Source of the DNA: CBDBCU01 sp965243185
GTDB lineage: Bacteria; Chloroflexota; Dehalococcoidia; Lucifugimonadales; UBA3495
Length of the DNA: 64,000 bases
NCBI GenBank assembly: GCA_965243185.1
Contig: OZ251531.1
Location: forward strand, 2,108,001 to 2,172,000
Direction of reading: 5' to 3'
The notes under the pieces are model-generated. The model was not told where the DNA came from, did no database searches, and worked only from the letters and a program-made list of their open reading frames with translations. A program made the translations under genes and the position numbers. Each line of letters opens with the position of its first letter. Position 1 is the first letter of the stretch. Shown here piece after piece: positions 23,530-33,615 of the stretch.

Positions 23530-24378
23530 CTAAAACACCGCCATTCCCGCCACATTTACCGCTAGGCTGTAAAGCCCCGTCCGCGCCGTAACATACAGCG
23601 TCCGATAATCCGGGCCGCCAAAGCACAGGTTAGCCGGCAATTGGGGGAATACAATCGTCCCCAAATGCTCCCCGGCCGGCGTAACTACCCACAGGCCGCC
23701 GGGGCCGGTAACATACAAATTGCCTTGACTATCCAGTTTCATCCCGTCCGGGCCGCCCCGTTCCGCCGTATCCATAGCCGCCAGAACCGTCGGTTCGCCC
23801 AGAGACCAATCGGCGTTGACCGGGAAAGCCAGCACATTGCGGTTGCGGGAATCATCCACATACAGAATGGATTCGTCTAGGGAAAAAGCCAAGCCGTTGG
23901 GCCGATCCATTGTGCGGTTCAGCAGAGTAACGGCGCCATCCGGATCCAGACGATAGACGCCGTTAAAGCCCAGTTCCCCCGGTTCCGGGTCGATGCCATA
24001 GGGCGGGTCGGTAAAGAAAATGCTGCCCCCGGAATGAACGACCAAATCGTTGGGGCTGTTCAGCCGCTTGCCATCGTAGTGGCTGACCAAGCCGCGCATT
24101 GCGCCGGAGTCATCCATCCGCGACACCTGCCGCCCGCCGTGTTCGCAAGCCAAAAGCCGCCCTTGCCGGTCGCAGGTCAGCCCGTTGGCGTTACGGCTGG
24201 GCGTGATATACGGCTCCGGGCGGCCGCCCGGAACATAGCGGTAGATGGTATCGGCGGGAATATCGCTGAACAGCAAATAGCCCTCCGGATGCCACACCGG
24301 CCCCTCGGTGAACTCAAACCCCTCGGCCACTACCGCCGGTTCCCGTTCGGGAATCAAATCCCGCAATGCAACGACCAT
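23530..24378 (-). CDS. SMP-30/gluconolactonase/LRE-family protein
   Basis: A 282-aa six-bladed beta-propeller. AEGFEFTEGPVWHPEGYLLFSD near residue 18 is the SMP-30 start and holds the Glu metal ligand. NANGLTCDRQGRLLACEHG, LNSPNDLVVHSGGSIFFTDPPYG (Asn ligand), RPNGLAFSLDESILYVDDS (Asp ligand region) and GGPDGMKLDSQGNLYVTGPGG follow. Such enzymes hydrolyse sugar or aromatic lactones with a divalent metal. Non-coding element B runs towards it on the same strand and ends about 165 bases upstream. Confidence 0.92.
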   Translation of the reverse strand: MVVALRDLIPEREPAVVAEGFEFTEGPVWHPEGYLLFSDIPADTIYRYVPGGRPEPYITPSRNANGLTCDRQGRLLACEHGGRQVSRMDDSGAMRGLVSHYDGKRLNSPNDLVVHSGGSIFFTDPPYGIDPEPGELGFNGVYRLDPDGAVTLLNRTMDRPNGLAFSLDESILYVDDSRNRNVLAFPVNADWSLGEPTVLAAMDTAERGGPDGMKLDSQGNLYVTGPGGLWVVTPAGEHLGTIVFPQLPANLCFGGPDYRTLYVTARTGLYSLAVNVAGMAVF

Positions 24379-24544
24379 AATTACCCCGTAACTCCATTAA
24401 GCAATAGAAACTCTCGGCTTAATATAATAGTTTTCCCCTCATCCTGCAACGCCTCCCGGATAAACCGCTCCCGCCCGCCGGCGGCTCAAAACCAATTTCC
24501 CAATTACCGAAAATTCATCCCGAAATACTATTGACAATACTTGA

Positions 24545-25092
24545 AACACTCCCCATAATAAAACCCGTCAAGGTTGACCTGACCCCGGGACGCCGGGTTC
24601 TTTACGCTAAGCTTACCGTAAAACTTAATACCGCTCCACACAGCGCGCTGTGGGCCCCGGCCGGCCCTAAACAAGCCGCCGGACGCCTTAAACACTCCTC
24701 CCCGGGGAACGGCCTAAGGCCCCGCATTCCCCACCAGGAGCAGCGGCCAACGGCAAATCCCACTAGCCGCATAAACCGTAGCCCCAGCCTACAGGAGTCG
24801 GAGCAACCCAGGTTGACTGGAGAACGGTCAACCGCGGTCGCAAGACTGGGCCAACCCGCCGGCATGGCAACCATACCAACCGGCATTAGTAGCCACCCCA
24901 AGGTCGCGCCACCGTAATCGGCAATCTGGTCGGGCAAAGCCGGCATGATGTAGCCAGCTGACCAACCGGTGTTTGGCAACCCACTAGGCCAGACTTGCCA
25001 ACCCTTCTCCCGACAAGGCGGAAACCGCGGCCGCGGTTTCCGCCAAAACCGGCATCCCCCCAATCCTTAAATCCCAATTCTATGCTATAATC
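24545..25092 (-). ncRNA. Candidate large structured non-coding RNA, copy B
   Basis: Inverted homologue of copy A (20125-20635). Read on the minus strand it has the same landmarks: 12-bp hairpin with GGCC loop (25044-25017), GGTTGAC/GTCAACC hairpin (24833-24811), CACAGCGCGCTGTG (24652-24639) and ACCCGGCGTCCCGGGG (24598-24583). Blocks such as GGGATTTGCCGTT and CTCCTGTAGG are also shared. Identity is partial, so the pair is old, yet the pairing is kept. After the last block come CAACCTTGACGGGTTTTATT, possibly the 3' end. No convincing ORF spans it. The 750-bp gap 24379-25130 holds otherwise only the divergent promoters. Confidence 0.6.
25086..25091 (+). promoter_or_regulatory. -10 box for the MFS gene
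   Basis: TATAAT in TATGCTATAATCCC, 39 bases before the TTG start of the transporter gene. No clear -35. It coincides with the 5' edge of element B on the other strand, so transcripts would diverge here. Confidence 0.4.
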
Positions 25093-25130
25093 CCCCAACC
25101 CCCGCATCAAACCGGCGCTCGGAGGGCCCT

Positions 25131-26597
25131 TTGCCCCACCTCAATCTCCACCCGTTCCAGTTAGCCCTCGGCGGCCGCCCCATCCACTACGCTTGGGTTA
25201 TCGTCATCGTCGCCGCCCTGATGCGCCTCAGCTCCTCCAGCTTCCGCACCTCCTCCAGCATCCTCATCCCCCGCCTCGTCGAAACCTTCGGCTGGAGCTA
25301 CGGCATCGTCGGCGGCGCCTTCGCCCTCCAGTGGGTCGTCTCCGGCATTTTCGGCGCTCCCGCCGGCTGGCTCGGCGACCGCTATGGCGTCCGCGTGGCG
25401 ATGACCGTCGGCGCCATCCTCTTTACCGTCGGAATGGTCCTGACCGGCTTCGTCAACCACTGGCTCCTCTTTTACCTCTACTTCGGCATCATCCTCAGCG
25501 CATCAATGGGCATCTTTCAAGTGCCGCTGACCGCCGCCGTTACCCAATGGTTTCACCGCCGCCTCGGCGTCGGTATGGGCATCCTGCAAGCCTCCCAAGG
25601 CTTGGGGCCCTTGGTCGCCGTCCCCATCATCCTGCTGATTATCGCCCTGTTCGGCGGCGGCGAAACCGGCCTCCGCGCCGCCTTCTGGATTCCCGGTATC
25701 GGCGGCGGCCTGCTGCTGCTATTGCTCATCCGCCTCTTTTACAACGAACCGGCTGATATTAACGCCCGCCCCCTCGGCGCCGATGCCGCTACCCCGGTGC
25801 GCCGCCTGCAAAGCGGCGCTCCCGCCCAATTCCGCGCCAAAATCTTTCTCCGCCAAGTGCTGCGTACCGCCGCCTTCTGGAATCTGATCGGCATCCACTA
25901 TTGGGGCTGCGCCGGCCACGCTATCGTTATGGTCTTTATCGTCGCTATGGCCGAGGCCGCCGGCGTCTCCCGGGGCTTGGCGGCCGGCGTCTTTATCGCC
26001 CTGACCATGACCAGCACCCTGACCCGCTTTGCCGTCCCCATCCTGGCCGACCACTTGGGTAGCAAAGGCGTGATGGGCGTCTGCTTCTTTTTGCAGGTAG
26101 CCCCGGTATTCCTGCTTTTCTTTGCCGATACCGCCTGGATGTTCTATCTCTTTGCCATCCTGTTCGGCATCGGCTTTGGCGGCGAAATGACCGCCTTTCC
26201 CATCATCAACCGCCAGTATTACGGCAACGCCCCCATTGGCACCACCTACGGATTTCAGATGATGGGCGCCGGCTTCGGGATGGCATCCGGCTCCTTTATC
26301 GGCGGCTGGCTGCGCGACTTCTCCGAGGGCATAACCTACCCGGCGGCCCTGGCTAATTCGTTAATCGGCGGCTGGCTGCCCGACCTTTCCCGCGGCATCA
26401 GCTACCCCGACTTCCTGGCCTCCGGCAACTTTACCGCCACCATTGCGGCCTCCCTGCTGTTCAGTTCCATCGGCGTTCTATCCATCCTGCTGCTGCCCCG
26501 CACTTCCCGCCGCCAACTCCCCAACTGGGAGGACGCCCTCCCCGAGGAATACCGCAGCGCCCCGGCCCGGCCCGGAACGGCGGCCGCCGGGGATTAG
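25131..26597 (+). CDS. Major facilitator superfamily transporter
   Basis: A 488-aa permease with 12 predicted TM segments (first HYAWVIVIVAALMRLSS; MFS loop-2-like motif GWLGDRYGVRVAMTVG). The profile resembles the monocarboxylate/oxalate-formate antiporter branch. TTG 25131 is chosen because GGAGGG precedes it and TM1 follows at normal distance. A near-duplicated segment (IGGWLRDFSEGITYPAALAN and IGGWLPDLSRGISYPDFLAS) lies between the last two helices. It precedes a small anchored protein and a dihydropyrimidinase gene, suggesting uptake of a cyclic amide or organic acid; substrate is inference. Confidence 0.9.
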   Translation: MPHLNLHPFQLALGGRPIHYAWVIVIVAALMRLSSSSFRTSSSILIPRLVETFGWSYGIVGGAFALQWVVSGIFGAPAGWLGDRYGVRVAMTVGAILFTVGMVLTGFVNHWLLFYLYFGIILSASMGIFQVPLTAAVTQWFHRRLGVGMGILQASQGLGPLVAVPIILLIIALFGGGETGLRAAFWIPGIGGGLLLLLLIRLFYNEPADINARPLGADAATPVRRLQSGAPAQFRAKIFLRQVLRTAAFWNLIGIHYWGCAGHAIVMVFIVAMAEAAGVSRGLAAGVFIALTMTSTLTRFAVPILADHLGSKGVMGVCFFLQVAPVFLLFFADTAWMFYLFAILFGIGFGGEMTAFPIINRQYYGNAPIGTTYGFQMMGAGFGMASGSFIGGWLRDFSEGITYPAALANSLIGGWLPDLSRGISYPDFLASGNFTATIAASLLFSSIGVLSILLLPRTSRRQLPNWEDALPEEYRSAPARPGTAAAGD

Positions 26598-26615
26598 AGC
26601 GACAATGCCCTGAAT

Positions 26616-26644
26616 CGTCCTTCCCGTGTCAACGGGAATCCAGA
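26616..26644. repeat. Dispersed palindromic repeat (variant)
   Basis: CGTCCTTCCCGTGTCAACGGGAATCCAGA: a variant of the REP-like unit found at 40704, 44881, 49156 and 50365, with stem TTCCCGT/ACGGGAA. Confidence 0.6.
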
Positions 26645-26729
26645 GTCCGCCGCTATCATCTACCGCCTTGCCCCCAAGCAGCCTTATCCGTTACAATCAA
26701 CCCTATACCGGCTATAGGAACTGCAACTT

Positions 26730-26948
26730 ATGACCACCACCACCGAATCCGACCACACCGAAGCCCGCTTGGAGTCCAAAGTCGATGCGCTGACGGCCGT
26801 TGTCGAGGACTTGATCGTCGCCGTCCGCGAAACTAATCGCGAAACCAACCGCCGCATTGACCGCCTCTTTTACTTGGGCGCGGCTACCGGAACCGGCATT
26901 ATTGTCGCCCTGCTGCTCCAACCGCTAATCGCCGCCATCAGCAGCTGA
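26730..26948 (+). CDS. Small coiled-coil protein with C-terminal TM anchor
   Basis: A 72-aa protein. Residues 10-45 form a heptad-like charged helix (ARLESKVDALTAVVEDLIVAV then RETNRETNRRIDRLF), followed by one TM helix (YLGAATGTGIIVALLLQPLIAAI). Such tail-anchored proteins are common small hypotheticals. It lies between the MFS and dihydropyrimidinase genes on the same strand, and its start is preceded by AGGAAC. Function unknown. Confidence 0.65.
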   Translation: MTTTTESDHTEARLESKVDALTAVVEDLIVAVRETNRETNRRIDRLFYLGAATGTGIIVALLLQPLIAAISS

Positions 26949-26997
26949 AAAAGCGTCCCCCCAGCGCACCCCCAACTTACCACCGGAGGGTTAAGCT

Positions 26998-28422
<1,425 letters not shown>

Positions 28423-28573
28423 GGCGGAGTAGCCGCTCTAACCCGGCCGCCAAAACTTGACGCCGCCCCCGCCGTCAACTACACTAACCGGCGGATTTTA
28501 AGCGGGCGGCGGCGTTGTGGCCGCAGCGCCGCCGTCCCATCCCTACCTTTTGCTGCCGGGGACATTCTTGCCA

Positions 28574-29086
28574 ATGAACTTGAAGGATTACATTCGGGAC
28601 ATCCCGGACTTTCCCCAGCCGGGGATTTTGTTTCGGGACATTACCCCTTTGCTGCGGAACGCCGCGGCCTTTCGTTATTCCATTGACCAACTGGCCGAGC
28701 GGTGTCAGGATTATCAACTGGATGCCGTGGCCGCCATCGAATCCCGGGGCTTTATCTTTGGCGCGCCGCTGGCCGCCCAATTGGATAAACCCCTGGCGCT
28801 GATTCGCAAGCCGGGGAAACTGCCCGGCAGCACCCTGTCCGCCGACTACGCTTTGGAGTATGGCGTCAACACTCTGGAAATGCAGGGAGATGACCTCAAC
28901 CCGGGCGACCGGGCGTTGCTGCTGGACGACCTGCTGGCGACCGGCGGCACTCTGGCCGCCGCCGCCGGGCTAATCGAGCGGGCCGGCGGCCAAACCGCCG
29001 CCATCGGCGTGGTCATTGAACTGGAGTTTCTCGAGGGACGGAAAGCCCTGGGCGGTTATGACCTGTTCTCGCTGATTCAGTATTAG
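28574..29086 (+). CDS. apt: Adenine phosphoribosyltransferase
   Basis: A 170-aa enzyme converting adenine and PRPP to AMP. It has the APRT start LKDYIRDIPDFPQPGILFRDITPLL, the AIESRGFIFGAPLA block, IRKPGKLPG and the PRPP-binding motif ALLLDDLLATGGTLAAA near residue 118. The length is that of bacterial Apt. ATG 28574 is chosen for family length; the longer open frame to 28517 adds an Arg/His-rich non-conserved leader. Confidence 0.95.
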   Translation: MNLKDYIRDIPDFPQPGILFRDITPLLRNAAAFRYSIDQLAERCQDYQLDAVAAIESRGFIFGAPLAAQLDKPLALIRKPGKLPGSTLSADYALEYGVNTLEMQGDDLNPGDRALLLDDLLATGGTLAAAAGLIERAGGQTAAIGVVIELEFLEGRKALGGYDLFSLIQY

Positions 29087-29200
29087 GGCGGCTTTACGAC
29101 CGCCCGGCCGGAACTATAATAAGCCGCAAAGTCTCCCGGTTAGCCGAATTAACCGGCCGCCGACCGCGCGGCAATCGACACAGAGGAGGGTAGCCAACTT

Positions 29201-30073
29201 ATGGCAGAGAAAGTTACCATCGGCGATTACGAAGTTACGGCGGTCATTGATATGGTGCCGCCGCCGCGGCCCCCGGCCGCCATGTTCCCGGAAGTGCCGG
29301 AAAGCGCTTGGGCCGAGTATCCGGAGGTCCTGGAAAACGGCCAGTTGCAGCTTTACTACGGCGTCTTTGTGGTGCGGTCGGAAAATCAGGTAGTGCTGGT
29401 CGACACCGGAATGGGGCCGGGGCCGCATCCCAGCCGGGGCAACCTCACCGGCAATCTGTACGAGGAACTGCGCCCCATTATGCTGCCGCCCAATGTGGAC
29501 ATCCACAACACCAATGTCTCCCCGTCGGACCAGGTCAACTATGTGGTGCATACCCATCTCCACGCCGACCATGTGGGCTGGAACCTGCGCTACTCCGGCG
29601 GGATGCCGGCGCCCAATTTCCGCCGGGCCCGCTACATCATCCCCAAGGATGATTTCGACTACTACAGCCAGCCGCACATTCTGGCGGAGAACCCCCATGT
29701 GCAGCAGCAGATTATGCCGCTGCGCCGCCTGCGCTTGCAGCAGATTGTCGAGGGCGAGTACGCCGTAACCGAGGGCATTTCCACCCTGCCGGCCGCCGGC
29801 CACACCCCCGGCCATCAGGTGGTGCTGGTGAACTCCGGCGGGCAAAAGGCAATGCTCGTGGGCGACTTGCTGCACAACATCGCCCAAGTGTCCGAACCCG
29901 GCTGGTGCGCCGGAGTGGACTATGACAAGGCGCAAAGCCACGCCAACCGGGCGGCCTTGCTGGACAAGGCGGAAAAAGAGGATTGGATTGTCGCCGCCGG
30001 CCATTTCCCGCCGGGCCAACAAATCGGCAAGGTAGTTACCGAGGACGGCAAACGGCGGTGGGTGTCGCTGTAA
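29201..30073 (+). CDS. Metallo-beta-lactamase fold hydrolase
   Basis: A 290-aa MBL-fold protein. The metal motif HTHLHADHVGWN (HxHxDH) is near residue 114, GHTPGHQVVL near 202, and VGDLLHN supplies the bridging Asp. The pattern is of the quorum-quenching lactonase/MBL hydrolase branch (for example AhlD/AttM-like), but substrate cannot be read. GAGGAGGG precedes ATG. It ends 39 bases before a terminator. Confidence 0.9.
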   Translation: MAEKVTIGDYEVTAVIDMVPPPRPPAAMFPEVPESAWAEYPEVLENGQLQLYYGVFVVRSENQVVLVDTGMGPGPHPSRGNLTGNLYEELRPIMLPPNVDIHNTNVSPSDQVNYVVHTHLHADHVGWNLRYSGGMPAPNFRRARYIIPKDDFDYYSQPHILAENPHVQQQIMPLRRLRLQQIVEGEYAVTEGISTLPAAGHTPGHQVVLVNSGGQKAMLVGDLLHNIAQVSEPGWCAGVDYDKAQSHANRAALLDKAEKEDWIVAAGHFPPGQQIGKVVTEDGKRRWVSL

Positions 30074-30112
30074 GCGGCGGTTGGCAGCAGCCGGGCGGCC
30101 GGCGATGCAACG

Positions 30113-30155
30113 GTAAAAAGACGGGGCGGGTTAGCAGACCCGCCCCGGCTTTTTG
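30113..30155. terminator. Bidirectional rho-independent terminator
   Basis: A 10-bp stem (CGGGGCGGGT/ACCCGCCCCG) with loop TAGCAG, preceded by AAAAAG and followed by CTTTTTG. It ends the MBL gene on the plus strand and the convergent leucine-rich-repeat gene on the minus strand. Confidence 0.85.
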
Positions 30156-30164
30156 TATGCGGGG

Positions 30165-32105
30165 TTAAGCTTTGCGGCGGCGTCCCGCCCAGCCGATTAG
30201 CCCCAATAAAGACAAGCCCAGCAGAGCCATATCGCCGCTGATTCCGGTATCGCCGGTATTGCCGGGCAAGGCGGCATTGCAGCTACCGCCGCCGCTGCCG
30301 ACCGGCGTCGTTACCACTACTTCCGGCGCGGACGTCGGGGTTGCCGCCGGGGTTGTTGCCGCCGCCGTTGCAGTCGGGAGCTCAGTTGCCGCTGCTGCTG
30401 GCGGCGTCATAGCAGTGGGCGGCTCCGAATTATCCGCCGTTTCCGGCGCAACTGTAGCCGGCGGTGGTGTTGGTACCGGTACCGGGGATGGGGTGGGCGG
30501 TGGTAGGGTGGGCCTGGGGCCGGCCGTTACCTCCAGAGTTCTCTGCTCCTTTTGGGTGTTTAACGGGTCGTTCTCGAAATTCCATATAATATCGGCAACC
30601 ACAGTGGCCGGGCCCGTCTGGTTGGGCGCCATAACAAAGGAGATATGCCGCACTTTTCCCGGTTCCACCGTGTAGTCGGCACTGCACTGGCTGTTGTTGC
30701 AGGTCTCGACGGCCTCCAATTGTTTTATATGCCATCCCTTCGGCGCCGGCAGAATCAAAGTCAATTGCATCGCCGGCCGCCCCAAGGGGTTTTGCGCGGT
30801 AAGGGTGAGGGATACATCATCCCCTACTCGTACATCTTGCGTCTGCGTGGCGTGCAGGTTAATAACCGGGTCTTGCCCCGGCTGCACCGTGGCCGTTGCA
30901 GATAGGGGAATCTTGAGGGGATTTTCCCGGGTTTCCCCCGAGTACCAGACCGCTTCCCCGGTAATCGTCAATTCCCCCGGTTCGCTGACCCGGGCTTGCA
31001 GACGAAAAGAGCGTAGATCGCCGGACTCCGTTTCTCCCCGATAGGTACACAGATTGCTGCTGCAATTTTTGGTTTCATCATCGGTTTCATCAGCGAGGGT
31101 TACGCCGGTGGGGGCCTTCAAGGTTACGGTAAAGGTTCGGAACCGCATAGTGTGATTGATCAGGGTTAAGTTTAATTCCACCGGTTCGCCAAAGGGAATT
31201 TCCCGGCGCGTGGCGGTCAGGTTCACTACTGGCAGAATTTCGGGGGTTGCCGTGGGTACCGGCGTCCAGGTCGGTACCGGCGTGAAAGTCGGCCGGGGCG
31301 TGTAGGTTGGCACCGGGGTGTAAGTGGGCGTGGGAAACGGTACCCGGGTTGGTACCGGCGTGGGAATGTTCCCGTTCTGGCAGTAGGGGACGCCGGCATC
31401 GGAGTTTTTGGGTTCGATGTCGATGCAGCCGTATAATTCGTTGCCGCCGCGGCTGTTTTGCAGATAGATGGCTTCGATGGTGAACAGGTTCCGGAAGGTT
31501 GGGGGGACGACTCCGGTCAGGTGATTGCGGGTAACGTTCAGCTCCACCAGCTGGATTAGGTTGCCCAGTTGGATGGGCAGTTCGCCGTGCAGCCGATTGT
31601 TGTTCAGGCGGAGCCGTTCCAGGTTGGGGATGTGGCCCATCTGGCCGGGTATTTCACCGTTAAGTTTGTTGCCGGAGAAGTCCAGGGTGGTCAGTTTGCC
31701 CAGGTTTTCAATCTCCGGAGGGATGGGGCCGCTGAGGTCGTTGTCCGACAAGTCCAGGATCCTTAGCCCGGTCAGCTGGGTCAACGCCGTGGGGATTCGG
31801 CCGGTAAGGCCGCAGTCGCGGAGGCGGATGGCGACAGCTTGGCCGCCGCTCAGGGTTAATACGCTGGACGGGTAGTCGGCGGCGGACTCGCCGGGGCGCA
31901 GCTCGGCCCGTTCGTTCTGCCACTCCCGGCGACATTCGGGACGCCAATGGGTGCGGCCGCCGGTGTCGCGGTAAAAGGCCAGCAGATTGGCATACTCACT
32001 GAGGCCGGGGCTGGCTTGAACCGGCCGGGGCTGATCCGGCAGGAAAAAAGCTCCGGCCAGCAGCAACGCAAAGAGGATTGGAATAGTCAAGAAAGACGGT
32101 TTCAT
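30165..32105 (-). CDS. Secreted leucine-rich-repeat protein with C-terminal Cys-TM-Arg sorting signal
   Basis: A 646-aa exported protein. A signal peptide covers 1-31. Plant-type LRRs (LRILDLSDNDLSGPIP repeats) lie at about 90-215, a Pro/Thr linker (PTYTPVPTYTPRPTFTP) at 250-295, then two DUF11-like beta-sandwich repeats (about 300-540) and another Pro/Thr/Ala linker. The end is GGGSCNA, a short spacer, a hydrophobic helix (MALLGLSLLGLIGW) and AGRRRKA, a tripartite C-terminal sorting signal like MYXO-CTERM. The downstream-strand neighbour at 32175 ends the same way. Probably a surface adhesion or interaction protein. Confidence 0.85.
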   Translation of the reverse strand: MKPSFLTIPILFALLLAGAFFLPDQPRPVQASPGLSEYANLLAFYRDTGGRTHWRPECRREWQNERAELRPGESAADYPSSVLTLSGGQAVAIRLRDCGLTGRIPTALTQLTGLRILDLSDNDLSGPIPPEIENLGKLTTLDFSGNKLNGEIPGQMGHIPNLERLRLNNNRLHGELPIQLGNLIQLVELNVTRNHLTGVVPPTFRNLFTIEAIYLQNSRGGNELYGCIDIEPKNSDAGVPYCQNGNIPTPVPTRVPFPTPTYTPVPTYTPRPTFTPVPTWTPVPTATPEILPVVNLTATRREIPFGEPVELNLTLINHTMRFRTFTVTLKAPTGVTLADETDDETKNCSSNLCTYRGETESGDLRSFRLQARVSEPGELTITGEAVWYSGETRENPLKIPLSATATVQPGQDPVINLHATQTQDVRVGDDVSLTLTAQNPLGRPAMQLTLILPAPKGWHIKQLEAVETCNNSQCSADYTVEPGKVRHISFVMAPNQTGPATVVADIIWNFENDPLNTQKEQRTLEVTAGPRPTLPPPTPSPVPVPTPPPATVAPETADNSEPPTAMTPPAAAATELPTATAAATTPAATPTSAPEVVVTTPVGSGGGSCNAALPGNTGDTGISGDMALLGLSLLGLIGWAGRRRKA

Positions 32106-32174
32106 CGGGCATCCGACCGGGGATTTCCGGCCGGCCGCAGTATTGGGCCGGCCGGTTCCAGACAGGGGAAAGGG

Positions 32175-33461
32175 CTAGGGACGGCGGCGGCCGCGCGCCA
32201 ACACCATTCCGGCCAAGCCCAGCAGGGGCAGCAGCAACAGAGCGCCATCGGCGAGGCCGGCGGTCGGGTCAACTTGACCGGGCGCGGCCGGGGCGTTGCA
32301 GGAAACGCCTACCCCCGGAGTGTTGGCTGGCGGTGCGGCGGCGGCCGGCGGCGCAGCGGGGGCGGCCGGGGCGGCCGGCTGCGCAACCACTACTTGCGGC
32401 ACAGCGGTAGGCGCGGCCGGAGGCGGCGGGGCTTGAGTCGGGGCCGGCGCGGCCGGCGGAGCGTAGGGATCCGCCGAGGGGTGGATTACCTCGAAAGGAT
32501 GGGTCAGGGAAATGGGGTTGAACAGGTCTTTGTTGCCCTTGGGCCAATAAAGGCCGCTGAACTGGAGGGTGGAACGCCCGACTTTCTCCGCTTTCAGGTT
32601 GAGAAAAACGGTGCGGCTTTGTCCCGGCGGCACCTCGTAAGTGCCGCTGGCGGCCCCGGCGGCCACATCGGTAGCCATCCCTTCGCCATAGATATGGAAC
32701 CCGCTGGGGATAAAGACCGTCAAGTCCACCACCATAGTGGCGTCATTCAACTGCGGATTGCGGAACAGCACTTCAACCAAGCCGTCCTGCTCGGCGTTAA
32801 TCAGGTCATTGACCGGGCGCAGGCGCACCGTGGGGCCGATGCGGAAGGCTTCGTTGACATTGGGGAAAGTCGGCGGCACCGCGGTCGGCGGCGGCACCGG
32901 TGTCGGCGTCGGAGTGGGCAAAGCCGTCGGCACCGCTGTGGGCTCCGGGGCCGGCGCGGCCGTCGGCTCGACGGTAGCCGCCGGGGTTGCCGCTGGTTCC
33001 GGCGTGGCCGTCGGTTCGGCAGTAGCTTCCGGGGTTGCCGCCGGATCGGGCGTAGCCGTCGGCTCCGGGGTCGGCGCGGCGTCTGTGGTGAGGGACAGGG
33101 CCAAAGTTGCCAATCCGCCCACTTCAATGGTCCCGGTCGGCGCCACTGCCTGCCCGTTGACGGTAAAGGTTACCGTGGCGCCCGCGGACTGGTCCGCTAC
33201 CGTAAGGGAATAATTCCCCTCATCATTAACCTCAGCCGTGGCTACGGAAACGCCGTCAATCAGGGCGGCGATTTCCGTTCCCTGGGGCGCCGGCTGCCCG
33301 TTGATGGTCACCGCGCCGATAAAGACTTGGGGCGGCGACGCCTGATTAGGCGCCGCGGCGTAGATCAGCGCGGGAAGGAGAGCCAGGACGGCCACCGCTA
33401 AAGCCGCCAAAATTGCTACGTAGAAACGAGGGCCAAGGGTTACCGCCGGCTTTATAGTCAT
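32175..33461 (-). CDS. Secreted proline-rich protein with the same C-terminal sorting signal
   Basis: A 428-aa exported protein. A TM-type signal (FYVAILAALAVAVLALLPALIYA) is at 12-36, a small Ig/carboxypeptidase-regulatory-like domain (VFIGAVTINGQPAPQGTEI...EGNYSLTV) at 45-125, a PTATP/PAATP linker at 130-205, a second beta-rich domain at 205-340, and an Ala/Pro-rich stretch. It ends GVSCNAP, spacer, hydrophobic helix (ALLLLPLLGLAGMVLA) and RGRRRP. It lies 69 bp upstream of the LRR gene on the same strand, so the two are probably co-expressed surface proteins anchored by one machinery. Confidence 0.82.
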   Translation of the reverse strand: MTIKPAVTLGPRFYVAILAALAVAVLALLPALIYAAAPNQASPPQVFIGAVTINGQPAPQGTEIAALIDGVSVATAEVNDEGNYSLTVADQSAGATVTFTVNGQAVAPTGTIEVGGLATLALSLTTDAAPTPEPTATPDPAATPEATAEPTATPEPAATPAATVEPTAAPAPEPTAVPTALPTPTPTPVPPPTAVPPTFPNVNEAFRIGPTVRLRPVNDLINAEQDGLVEVLFRNPQLNDATMVVDLTVFIPSGFHIYGEGMATDVAAGAASGTYEVPPGQSRTVFLNLKAEKVGRSTLQFSGLYWPKGNKDLFNPISLTHPFEVIHPSADPYAPPAAPAPTQAPPPPAAPTAVPQVVVAQPAAPAAPAAPPAAAAPPANTPGVGVSCNAPAAPGQVDPTAGLADGALLLLPLLGLAGMVLARGRRRP

Positions 33462-33615
33462 AGTACCTGCCTGTTTTAATTTTCCGATTTGCCGTCATCG
33501 GCAGTTGCCGCCGGATACTTAATCCTTGCGGGCAAAGGGTTATTATGGAATCCGGCAAGGTGCGCCGGCAATTATCCTACGGCGTGGGGCGGATGTCAAC
33601 CGGGGCGGCAACCGC

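Noticed and set aside
24545..25092. Non-coding element as RNase P RNA, tmRNA or SRP RNA
   Set aside because: The conserved signature blocks of those RNAs (for example GGAAAGTCCGGGC of RNase P) are missing in both copies, and two inverted copies would be odd.
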